Source: CAYRXE01 sp964428205
GTDB lineage: Bacteria; Patescibacteriota; Gracilibacteria; Peribacterales; Peribacteraceae
Length of the DNA: 62,048 bases
Direction: 5' to 3'
Assembly: GCA_964428205.1 (NCBI GenBank)
Contig: CAYRXE010000002.1
Coordinates: forward strand, 1 to 62,048
Of the stretch, positions 15,760 to 23,551 are shown one piece after another (within the stretch, counting starts at the first letter, position 1; the number at the start of each line of letters is the position of its first letter). The notes under the pieces were generated by a model that saw only the letters and a list, made by a program, of their open reading frames with translations, had not been told where the DNA came from and did not search any database. Both the position numbers and the translations under genes were made by a program.

Positions 15760-17874
15760 TTACACGAACAGCGCTGCCATCGCGAGCGTGAGCGTTGCGA
15801 AGAGCTTGATGAGCACGTGCAAGCTTGGGCCAGCAGTGTCCTTGAACGGATCACCAACGGTGTCGCCCGTCACAGCAGCCTGGTGTGCAGGGCTTCTCTT
15901 GCCGCCGTGTGCACCCTGCTCAATGAACTTCTTGGCGTTGTCCCATGCGCCACCTGCGTTGTTGAGGTAGCAGGCCATGAGCACACCCACGATGGTGCCG
16001 ACCATCAGGAGACCGGCAACCGCAGCCTTACCGAACAAGACACCAATCACGATAGGAGCGGCAACAGCCAAGACTCCCGGCATGATCATTTCTTTGAGAG
16101 CGCTCTGGGTGGCAATGTCGACGCAGGCAGCGTAGTCAGGCTCATCCTTGCCATCCATGATGCTCTTGGTCTTGAACTGGCGGCGGACCTCTTCGACGAT
16201 CACACCGGCAGCACGACCGACAGCGCGGATCGTGAGGGACGTGAAGAAGAAGATCACCATGGCACCGAGGAAGGCACCCACGAATACTTTTACATCTGCG
16301 AGGTTGACCACCGTCAGCTCTGCATCGGTCATGTAGGCCGAGAAGAGCAAGAAGGCAGCGAGTGCAGCGGAACCAACGGCGTATCCCTTGGTGAGAGCCT
16401 TGGTCGTGTTTCCTGCAGCATCGAGCTTATCGGTAATGACGCGCATCTCCTCTGGAGCCTTGCTCATCTCCACGATGCCACCGGCGTTATCGGTAATTGG
16501 TCCGAACATATCCATCGAGAGCACGAAGCCCACAACGGAGAGCATTCCCATGGTTGCAACAGCTGTGCCGTAGAGGCCACCGCTTGCGAGACCCGTCTGC
16601 TCGCCAATCCAGTGGCTCACGAAGAGTGCGATACATACGGTGAGGACAGAGAGACCTGTGGACTCCATGCCAATAGCCGTACCTGCAATCACGTTTGTAC
16701 CGTGACCTGTCGTACTAGCCTTCGCAATAGAGTGCACTGGGCGGTTCTGTGTGCCTGTGTAGTAGTCGGTGATATAGAGGAAGGCGACAGCCGTGAGCAC
16801 ACCAATGACACCCGTGATAAAGAACAAGTTGCCCGTACCCAAGCTCATCCAACCCGTCGTCTCGCCAATAGCGAGCACAGCATCAGCGTTGAGCATGTAG
16901 TGCGTGGTCACATAGAGAGCGATGATTGTGAGAACAGCCGTAACCCAGAAACCGCGAGTCATAGCCTTCATAGGTGCTTCGTCGTTGCTCTTGGCGCGTA
17001 CCGTGTACACACCAATGATGCCGGCGATGAGGCCGAGCGAACCGAGGACGATAGGGAACAAGATTCCTTTGAGACCGAAGACTGGGAAGAGTGCGACACC
17101 AAGCACCATCGCACCGATGTTCTCGGCGGAGATGGATTCAAAGAGGTCAGCACCACGACCGGCACAGTCACCCACGTTGTCACCCACGAGGTCGGCGACC
17201 ACTGCTGGGTTACGAGGATCATCCTCTGGGATTCCTGCTTCGATCTTACCCACGAGGTCCGCACCAACGTCGGCTGCCTTCGTATAAATACCTCCACCAA
17301 GCTGAGCGAACAGAGCTACAAACGAAGCTCCGAAGCCGTAACCCACGATCATGCGTGGGATATCGGTGATTTCCATATTCAATCCAAAGCGATACATCAG
17401 GTACAGCGCGCTAATACCAATCAAGGAGAATGCCATGATGGCGATAGCGGATACCGTGCCTCCACGCAGCGACATTTGCAGAGCGGCGTTCATGCCGTCC
17501 TTGGCAACTGCTGCAGTCTTGAGGTTCGTCTTCGTGGCAACGATCATGCTCACGATTCCCGAGAGACCCGAGAAGAAGCTACCGAGCAAGAAGGCGGCAC
17601 CAACCTCCAGTCCGTAGATCCATCCGTGACCTTCGTAGTCAATGACTCCGTGAATCACCACAATCAACACGGCAACAAGCACCGAGAGAATGGTGATCGT
17701 GCGGTACTGGCGACGTACGAATGCGCGTGCACCGGTCGAGATGGCGCTCGCCACTTTCTGCATGGCAGGCGTACCGTCTGGAGCGGCTTTGACCGCCTTC
17801 CACATCACCACTGCCCACACGAGACCGAGCACGGCCACTGCTGGGGCAAACAGCTCAAGAGAGAACGTAGACAT
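15760..17874 (-). CDS. hppA: Membrane-bound proton-translocating pyrophosphatase, K+-independent type
   Basis: The 704-aa, roughly 16-helix protein hydrolyses pyrophosphate and pumps ions across the cytoplasmic membrane. The substrate loop KAADVGADLVGKIEAGIPED is near residues 199-218, followed by NPAVVADLVGDNVGDCAGRG with the Mg-PPi aspartates. The K+-dependence site reads GNTTKALTKGYAVG with Lys at about residue 492. K+-dependent enzymes have Ala there, so this one should be K+-independent and, by family rule, H+-pumping. No ATP synthase genes are in the window. It lies 112 nt downstream of the TMTC-like gene on the same strand. Confidence 0.97.
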   Translation of the reverse strand: MSTFSLELFAPAVAVLGLVWAVVMWKAVKAAPDGTPAMQKVASAISTGARAFVRRQYRTITILSVLVAVLIVVIHGVIDYEGHGWIYGLEVGAAFLLGSFFSGLSGIVSMIVATKTNLKTAAVAKDGMNAALQMSLRGGTVSAIAIMAFSLIGISALYLMYRFGLNMEITDIPRMIVGYGFGASFVALFAQLGGGIYTKAADVGADLVGKIEAGIPEDDPRNPAVVADLVGDNVGDCAGRGADLFESISAENIGAMVLGVALFPVFGLKGILFPIVLGSLGLIAGIIGVYTVRAKSNDEAPMKAMTRGFWVTAVLTIIALYVTTHYMLNADAVLAIGETTGWMSLGTGNLFFITGVIGVLTAVAFLYITDYYTGTQNRPVHSIAKASTTGHGTNVIAGTAIGMESTGLSVLTVCIALFVSHWIGEQTGLASGGLYGTAVATMGMLSVVGFVLSMDMFGPITDNAGGIVEMSKAPEEMRVITDKLDAAGNTTKALTKGYAVGSAALAAFLLFSAYMTDAELTVVNLADVKVFVGAFLGAMVIFFFTSLTIRAVGRAAGVIVEEVRRQFKTKSIMDGKDEPDYAACVDIATQSALKEMIMPGVLAVAAPIVIGVLFGKAAVAGLLMVGTIVGVLMACYLNNAGGAWDNAKKFIEQGAHGGKRSPAHQAAVTGDTVGDPFKDTAGPSLHVLIKLFATLTLAMAALFV

Positions 17875-17986
17875 ACGAGAAAAGGGGAGAGAAATGACAG
17901 ATAATGAACCGACAGAGCCTACCGTACGAGAATTTGGTTGGGAAGGGAACCTGGGTACTCCTTATATATGCAGGGCACGAACTTGG

Positions 17987-19663
17987 TTATCCGCCTAGCT
18001 CCTCCAGTCTTTGCCTGGCAGGGGTGTTTTCGGGGTCCATCTCCAGCGCTGTGCGGTACATCTCCTTCGCCTCCGCAATTCTGCCCTGTTCTTCCAAGAC
18101 CAATCCGAGCAGCTGGTAAAAATGTGCAGAAGGGCGTGCCTCATCGATGGACTGTCGCAGGTACGCCTCGGCGTTCTTCCACTGACCGTCTTGGATGAGC
18201 ATGCTCACGACCGCAATGCGCGGAGCAGGATCCACCATGCTCGATTGTGCAGCGGCTAAGAAATGTTGAAGAGCTTCTTGGTGTTTCCCTTGCTCACGTT
18301 CAATCACTCCAATATTAAAGAGGGTTGTTGCGTCCTGTCGGATTTGCAGAGACTTGTAGAAGTTCTGGAGCGCCGCATCCACTTGTCCCATCTTGTACAA
18401 CTCCGTACCAATATTCGTGTACGCAACGTACGCATTCTTGTGATACTTGATCGTCTGCGTGAAGAGCGAAGTCGTATCGAACCACGTGCGAGCGAGGAAG
18501 AAGGAGAGGATCGAAAGCACGATCATGACCACTGTTGTCGCAGCGAGAACGACGCGCTTTATCAGCATGTCTTGCTCCAGTAATTTGCTGATACCTAAGC
18601 CACAAAGTAAGAAGATGCCAATCACCGGCAAGTACGCATAGCGGTCACTCGTGATGTACACGTCGAGGAGCTCATTGTGGCCCTTGGCGATGTTCGTCAT
18701 TGATGGTGCGAGCAGCACGAGGAACCAGGCGAGAGCAAACAGCGGAGATCGGTTTTTAGTTTTGATCCACACGATCACCGCACCAACAATCAACGCGATC
18801 AGGAGTAACAAGGATCCCAAAATATCCGGAGTCAGAAGCGAGATAGGCTGTGTGTACGGATAGAGGACGGAGAATCCAACGGGATACACCAGATGAACGA
18901 GATGCAACACGACGCTGCGTGCACCCATCAAGATTTTTTCGAAGAAGAATTCATCCGTTGATGACTTGCCGAGACTCGCGATGATCACGAAGAGCACACT
19001 CAGTGCAAAGAAGGGGATCAGCTCTATCCATGTTTTCTTGGTGAGAGGTTTTTGTCGGTACCAATCCAACAGCAGTAAGATCAACGGCAGGAAGACAATC
19101 GACACCTTCGACATCAGACCAAGCGCAAAGGATCCCAAACTCACGGCATACCAGAGCCAAAAACGGCTCCCATCCTCTTTCTTGAGATAGGCCCCCAGAG
19201 AAAGGAGAAAGAAGAATGCAGCGAGGACATCCTTACGACCGCTCACCCACGCAACTGCTTCGACGTTGATGGGGTGGATAGCAAAGAGGAGTGCAGTGAC
19301 GATCGCCGCTACTCGGTTTTTCGTGACGGCAAACATCACCCATGCAACCATCAGTACAGATCCAACGTGGAGGAGGAGATTGACCAAGTGGTACCCAAAC
19401 GGAGAGAGTTCATGGAGTGAGTAGTTGATCTGGAAACTCAGCAATGTGAGCGGGATGTACAACTCCGGGTCGTACGTCGTGAATGCCCGCACAATGTTCG
19501 TCCAGGTCAGGCCGTGTGCTGTTGGGTTTGCTGTCACAAGCAACGCGTCATCCCACACCACAAAGCCATTCATCAAAGACCATCCGTAAATCAGTGCCAA
19601 GACCGCGGCTATTACAGCCGCGAACAGGAAAGACTTTTTGCGCGAAGCGAACAAACGATCCAT
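17987..19663 (-). CDS. TMTC-like polytopic membrane protein with C-terminal TPR repeats
   Basis: The 558-aa protein has an N-terminal membrane region of about ten helices (residues 10-400) and then three or four TPR units (about 415-555, such as NAYVAYTNIGTELYKMGQVDAALQNF and AHFYQLLGLVLEEQGRIAEA, each broken here by family variation). The luminal loop FVVWDDALLVTANPTAHGLT resembles GT-C O-mannosyltransferases of the TMTC/DUF1736 group, which use lipid-linked sugars. HPINVEAVAWVSGRKD is a strong match to that group. A protein glycosylation role at the membrane is likely, acceptor unknown. It is divergent from uvrC, 23 nt apart. Confidence 0.88.
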   Translation of the reverse strand: MDRLFASRKKSFLFAAVIAAVLALIYGWSLMNGFVVWDDALLVTANPTAHGLTWTNIVRAFTTYDPELYIPLTLLSFQINYSLHELSPFGYHLVNLLLHVGSVLMVAWVMFAVTKNRVAAIVTALLFAIHPINVEAVAWVSGRKDVLAAFFFLLSLGAYLKKEDGSRFWLWYAVSLGSFALGLMSKVSIVFLPLILLLLDWYRQKPLTKKTWIELIPFFALSVLFVIIASLGKSSTDEFFFEKILMGARSVVLHLVHLVYPVGFSVLYPYTQPISLLTPDILGSLLLLIALIVGAVIVWIKTKNRSPLFALAWFLVLLAPSMTNIAKGHNELLDVYITSDRYAYLPVIGIFLLCGLGISKLLEQDMLIKRVVLAATTVVMIVLSILSFFLARTWFDTTSLFTQTIKYHKNAYVAYTNIGTELYKMGQVDAALQNFYKSLQIRQDATTLFNIGVIEREQGKHQEALQHFLAAAQSSMVDPAPRIAVVSMLIQDGQWKNAEAYLRQSIDEARPSAHFYQLLGLVLEEQGRIAEAKEMYRTALEMDPENTPARQRLEELGG

Positions 19664-19686
19664 GGGGATCAGTGTATGATTCTTCT

Positions 19687-22176
19687 ATGCCTAAGGCCAA
19701 GACCGATTCGGCCGAAAACCCCAATCTTGAATCCCTGCGCAAGCGCATAGCCAAAGCGCCGCAGGATGCAGGTGTGTATCGCTGGAAGGACGCAGACGGA
19801 ACCATCCTCTATGTGGGGAAGGCGAAGAATCTTCGTAATCGTTTAAAACAGTACGTCACGGGACCCGCGAGTGCGCATGGTCCGTGGAAGCAGAGTTTTT
19901 TGCGTAAAGTGGCGGACTTCGAAATCACCGTTACGGGTAGCGAACTCGAAGCACTGATTTTGGAAACGAATATGATTAAAGAGAATCGACCCAAGTACAA
20001 CGTGCTCATGAAGGACGATAAGAACTACGTGTATGCACGCGTGACCATCAACGAAACATATCCGCGTGTGGAGTCGGTGCGTTTTTTGAATCTCAAAGAT
20101 GGTGCACTCTACTTTGGGCCCATCCTCAGCAACAGTGATCTGTGGGAAACACTCACTGCCATTAGAACCGTATTCCCGTTTCGCACTTGTAAAATGGATA
20201 TACAGACTGTTTCAGGGGAAAAGATGAATGATGAATTAAGAGAGATGAAAGACGAGAATATTCATCATTCATCACTCATCTCTCATCATTCTCCAGATAA
20301 AAAGATTATTCCCATTGATGTCGTTTGCTCTCACAGAGATAGGCCAACGCCGTGTTTGGATCATCACATTGGTAAATGCGGTGCCCCCTGTGTAGGTCTT
20401 GTGACCCCTGAAGAATACAAACGTGACGTGATCGATGGCGTCATCCGGTTTTTGAAAGGGGATTACGACAGTGTGAAAAATATTCTCACGGTGCGCATGC
20501 AACAGGCCGCTGCCGAGAAGAAGTTTGAACTCGCGGGAAAGTTACGAGATCAAATGACGGCGATGGATCGCTTACAAGGAAAACAAATCATCAGCGATAC
20601 CACAGGAGAAGATGCCGACGTGATTGCGATTGCCATCAAGAGTGGTCATGCACATGTGTGCGTATTGCGTCGCCGTGATGGACGCATAATTGGAGACGAA
20701 GAAGTGGCGCTCATGGGAGTCGCCGAAGAGCCAGAAGTCACACTGGGGGAATTCCTCGCGCAGTTCTACGCCGACCGCGAAATCCCACAGCAAATCATCC
20801 TCTCGCACGAACCACCGGATATGGCTGTTTTGGGCCAGTGGCTCAGCGAAAAGCGAGGTACGAAGGTGCAAATGCTCCTACCAGAACGAGGCACAAAATC
20901 GAAGCTTTTGCAGATGGCAGAAAAGAACGCACTCGAGAAGGCGCGTACGAGTGAACTCAAGTGGGAAGCAGAGGAGAGGAATACGAAAGGTGCTGTGCGC
21001 GAGCTTGCAGAAAAAATCCTTCCCAATTTTACAACAGCGGAGCATGGCGATGCGTCGAAGACGCCGCTGCATCGAATAGAATGCTATGACATCAGTCATA
21101 TGGGAGGGAACGAGACAGTCGCAAGTATGACCGTCGCACTCGATGGCAAGCTCGACAGCAGTCACTATCGCTCCTTTAACATGCGCACGGTCAAGGAGGG
21201 AGACATCGATGACTACCGATCATTGAGGGAGGCGCTGCTCCGTCGACTGCGACGTTTGCATGACGATCTCCCTGAGGAAGAAAAGAGGTGGAATGCGAAA
21301 GGTGTGACCTTTGGCAAAGCTCTCAAAAAAGATGCGGAGTTCATTGCCAACGTGGTGGCAGACAGCCCGGGAGACATAGGGTCCGACGGACTGGAGGATT
21401 CCGTATTTTGGCTCGCCAAAAAGGAAAACGAGATCATCGCCTGTGCGCGGTTTTACGAGTATCCCGGCAAGGTTCTCACGCTGCGCTCACTCTGGGTTTC
21501 TCCCGATCATCGTGGTGAAAAACTGGGGCTCATGTTGCTACGTCGCATGCTGAAGACGGTGAAGAAGGGCAAGGTGTACTTGCACTGCAAAGAAGCTCTT
21601 GGTGAGTACTACGGAGAGATTGGATTCCGCTACGTCATCAAACCGCCAAAACCGTTGCAGGAAAAAATGGATGCGTTTCACAAAGAACATCCCGAAGCCG
21701 AGCCAACGAGTATTTTCCTCTGGGAGGCGTTGCAGCATAAAGTGGATCCTTCTTTTAGTGCGCGTCCCGATCTCCTCGTGATCGACGGAGGCAAAGGGCA
21801 ACTGAGTACCATCGTCGAAGTCCTCAAAGAATTGAACTTGGATATTCCGGTGATTGGTCTCGCGAAGCGTGAAGAAGAAGTGTTCGTCCCCAATAGAAGT
21901 GATCCGATTCTTTTCGAGAAAGATAGCCCGGGAAAATTCCTGCTCATGCGACTCCGTGATGAGGCCCATAGGTTTGCGAATTTGAAGCGTGAGGGCAGGG
22001 GACTCGCCGATGCAAAGCGATCTGCATTGGACAATGTACCGGGTATAGGGCCCGAGACGCGCAAAGCGCTCATGCTTAAATTTATGACGCTCACGGGCAT
22101 TAAGAAGGCTCCGGATAGCGAACTTTTGAAGATTCTCACGCAGGGACAACTGGAGCAGGTAAGAAAACATCTGTGA
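19687..22176 (+). CDS. uvrC: Excinuclease UvrC with a GNAT acetyltransferase domain inserted
   Basis: The 829-aa protein makes the dual incision in nucleotide excision repair with UvrAB. The GIY-YIG domain is at residues 23-105 (GVYRWKDADGTILYVGKAKN). The Cys-rich region RPTPCLDHHIGKCGAPCVG is at 219-237, the UVR motif (AAAEKKFELAGKLRDQM) at 274-290, and the RNase H-like nuclease starts near 463 (RIECYDIS) and resumes at 694 (DLLVIDGGKGQLS). Helix-hairpin-helix motifs end it (NVPGIGPETRKALM). Between the nuclease halves, residues 540-690 form a GNAT-like domain: FWLAKKENEIIACARFY, LTLRSLWVSPDHRGEKLG, GEYYGEIGFRYV. A second, ATGA-rich insertion lies at 175-204. Typical UvrC is about 600 aa. 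Confidence 0.96.
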   Translation: MPKAKTDSAENPNLESLRKRIAKAPQDAGVYRWKDADGTILYVGKAKNLRNRLKQYVTGPASAHGPWKQSFLRKVADFEITVTGSELEALILETNMIKENRPKYNVLMKDDKNYVYARVTINETYPRVESVRFLNLKDGALYFGPILSNSDLWETLTAIRTVFPFRTCKMDIQTVSGEKMNDELREMKDENIHHSSLISHHSPDKKIIPIDVVCSHRDRPTPCLDHHIGKCGAPCVGLVTPEEYKRDVIDGVIRFLKGDYDSVKNILTVRMQQAAAEKKFELAGKLRDQMTAMDRLQGKQIISDTTGEDADVIAIAIKSGHAHVCVLRRRDGRIIGDEEVALMGVAEEPEVTLGEFLAQFYADREIPQQIILSHEPPDMAVLGQWLSEKRGTKVQMLLPERGTKSKLLQMAEKNALEKARTSELKWEAEERNTKGAVRELAEKILPNFTTAEHGDASKTPLHRIECYDISHMGGNETVASMTVALDGKLDSSHYRSFNMRTVKEGDIDDYRSLREALLRRLRRLHDDLPEEEKRWNAKGVTFGKALKKDAEFIANVVADSPGDIGSDGLEDSVFWLAKKENEIIACARFYEYPGKVLTLRSLWVSPDHRGEKLGLMLLRRMLKTVKKGKVYLHCKEALGEYYGEIGFRYVIKPPKPLQEKMDAFHKEHPEAEPTSIFLWEALQHKVDPSFSARPDLLVIDGGKGQLSTIVEVLKELNLDIPVIGLAKREEEVFVPNRSDPILFEKDSPGKFLLMRLRDEAHRFANLKREGRGLADAKRSALDNVPGIGPETRKALMLKFMTLTGIKKAPDSELLKILTQGQLEQVRKHL
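20223..20290. repeat. ATGA-rich inverted repeat inserted in frame in uvrC
   Basis: GATGAATGATGAA (20223-20235) and TTCATCATTCATC (20261-20273) are a perfect 13-bp inverted repeat with a 25-nt spacer. Further AGAGATGA / TCATCTCT copies lie inside and just after it. The element encodes about 25 low-complexity residues (NDELREMKDENIHHSSLISH) between the conserved FPFRTC and RPTPCLDHHIGKC parts of UvrC. Confidence 0.8.
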
Positions 22177-22206
22177 GTTGCGTCATCTACAATGGCGCTG
22201 ATTTCT

Positions 22207-22234
22207 TTGCGCTTCGTTGTACGTTTCGTACAAT
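22207..22234 (+). promoter_or_regulatory. Probable promoter of the YtxH-like gene
   Basis: TTGCGC (22207-22212) and TACAAT (22229-22234) are separated by 16 nt. The start site would fall about 15 nt before ATG 22256. Confidence 0.5.
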
Positions 22235-22255
22235 GGAATCCTTCCCCTCGTTTCT

Positions 22256-22630
22256 ATGAAAAAGATCTCCCTCTTGCTCGGTGCACTCGGTGGTGCCATG
22301 GCCGGTTACGTCTTTAGTAATCAAAAACTTCGCAACGAACTTTCCGAAGCAAAAGATGCCGAAGCTGCCGCACAAATCTTGGGTAAGCACATGAAGTCTG
22401 ATGGAAAGAAGATCGGTAAAGAAGTGTGGGACTTTGTGCAGAGTGATGAAGTTCAGAAGAACATCAATCATGCGAAGAAGTACGCAGAGAAGCAGTTCAA
22501 GACTGCGAAGACAGAGGTGCAGAAGTACATGAAGAAAGAAGCCAAGCAGCTCAAGAGCGCGGCTAAGTCTGCAGCAAAGAAAGCGGTGAAGCGTGCAAAA
22601 ACGGGCTTTAAGGACAGGAAGGTGAGCTAA
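22256..22630 (+). CDS. YtxH-like membrane-anchored helical protein
   Basis: From ATG 22256 the 124-aa protein starts MKKISLLLGALGGAMAGYVF, a single Gly-rich membrane segment. It continues as a long Lys/Ala/Glu helix (AAAQILGKHMKSDGKKIGKE, then KKYAEKQFKTAKTEVQKYMK) with a very basic end. This is the layout of the YtxH/YhaH general-stress family, whose biochemical role is unknown. An upstream in-frame ATG at 22217 would overlap the predicted promoter and is rejected. It stands alone between uvrC and rdgB, each with its own promoter. Confidence 0.75.
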   Translation: MKKISLLLGALGGAMAGYVFSNQKLRNELSEAKDAEAAAQILGKHMKSDGKKIGKEVWDFVQSDEVQKNINHAKKYAEKQFKTAKTEVQKYMKKEAKQLKSAAKSAAKKAVKRAKTGFKDRKVS

Positions 22631-22665
22631 TTGACGTAATTGTTAATTAGTATTATAAGTATAAT
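22631..22665 (+). promoter_or_regulatory. Promoter of the rdgB-like gene
   Basis: TTGACG (22631-22636) and TATAAG (22654-22659) are 17 nt apart in an AT-rich stretch. An overlapping TATAAT at 22660-22665 is an alternative -10 with a longer spacer. The leader would be about 65 nt. Confidence 0.65.
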
Positions 22666-22731
22666 TACTGAACATCGTTGATGTTGGTCTTTCACTCACT
22701 CCTGTTTCTTTTTTCACGAAGGAGAGTTGGT

Positions 22732-23421
22732 ATGTCCATCAGGCCTCTCAAGGGTCAGGTTGTTATCGCGACGACGAGTCCGGGAAAGCTCAAGGAGTAC
22801 GGTCGTTCCAGCGCTCGCCTCAAGGAATTGGGCGGGACTCTGGAGTTTGTACCGTTACCTCGCAAGCACTCGCTTCTCGAAATCCAAGGCGACAACCCGC
22901 AGCAGATCGCAGCCGCCAAGGCGTGGTACGCCGCCCTCAAGGTCTCACCGACGTTGGGAGCTGGCCTCTATCACTTGCCCATCGTAACCGAAGACGTCCT
23001 CCTTGCCATTCCGGCTTTAGGAGGATTGCCCGGTCCGTATTACGCGGACTGGCACGATCAACGCAAGATCTCCAACTCGCAGATTCTGCGGATGATGGAA
23101 GGTGTCGAAGACCGTCGTGTCTTCGCTACCGCGACTCTTGGGTACGCCAACCCTCGCGATGGGAAAATCTTCCTCTACACGGGAACGTGTGAAGGCAGAC
23201 TCCCTCTCGAGACTCGTGGCTCCGAAGAGTTCGGTTACGACAACATGTTCGAGATGGACGGGCTGACGTTTGCCGAGATGACTCCCGAGCAAAAAGATGC
23301 AGTGTCCTTCCGCGGACGGGTCATGCTTGCTGCGATGAAGGGCGAATGCACGGTTCACGACTGGACCGACATTCTCCCTGAGTACGTGCGCGTGCTGCTC
23401 CCGCAGTTACCGCGAGACTAG
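22732..23421 (+). CDS. rdgB: HAM1/RdgB-family non-canonical purine NTP pyrophosphatase, divergent
   Basis: The start ATG 22732 has GAAGGAGA 7-8 nt upstream. The 229-aa protein follows the HAM1 layout: VVIATTSPGKLKEY (nucleotide-binding TxNxGK region), ALGGLPGPYYADW, then EEFGYDNMFEMDG and AEMTPEQKDAVSFRGR. The family hydrolyses ITP, XTP and dITP to monophosphates and keeps hypoxanthine out of DNA. Several signature residues differ: the usual Asn is Ser in TTSPGK, DDSGL is replaced by TEDVLL, and SHR is SFR, so specificity may have shifted. It has its own promoter and terminator and precedes the IMPDH-like pair. Confidence 0.85.
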   Translation: MSIRPLKGQVVIATTSPGKLKEYGRSSARLKELGGTLEFVPLPRKHSLLEIQGDNPQQIAAAKAWYAALKVSPTLGAGLYHLPIVTEDVLLAIPALGGLPGPYYADWHDQRKISNSQILRMMEGVEDRRVFATATLGYANPRDGKIFLYTGTCEGRLPLETRGSEEFGYDNMFEMDGLTFAEMTPEQKDAVSFRGRVMLAAMKGECTVHDWTDILPEYVRVLLPQLPRD

Positions 23422-23446
23422 GACATGTCGTGAATCACCTGTTCAG

Positions 23447-23476
23447 TGCCGTTTCCTTCATTGGAATCGGCATTTT
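23447..23476 (+). terminator. Terminator after rdgB
   Basis: TGCCG-T-TTCC / GGAA-T-CGGCA forms a 9-bp stem with one mismatch and loop TTCATT, followed by TTTTAAT. Confidence 0.75.
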
Positions 23477-23515
23477 AATATGCATTTATAGGCTGTTTTG
23501 AGCAAATCTTGCATA

Positions 23516-23543
23516 TTGCAATTATTGTGTTTGAGTGTACTAT
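23516..23543 (+). promoter_or_regulatory. Possible promoter giving a near-leaderless IMPDH-like mRNA
   Basis: TTGCAA (23516-23521) and TACTAT (23538-23543) are 16 nt apart. Transcription would start near 23550, within a few bases of ATG 23552. This supports that start over the upstream TTG at 23498. Confidence 0.4.
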
Positions 23544-23551
23544 TTTTCGGC

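Noticed and set aside
15817..17904. Plus-strand frame of 695 codons rich in His and Glu
   Set aside because: It is the antisense shadow of hppA. Its composition reflects complementing Ala/Val/Gly codons, and the hppA motifs are unambiguous.
23498..23551. TTG start adding a signal-peptide-like segment to the IMPDH-like protein
   Set aside because: An IMPDH-fold protein is expected to be cytoplasmic, the segment overlaps a plausible promoter, and ATG 23552 fits the family N-terminus.
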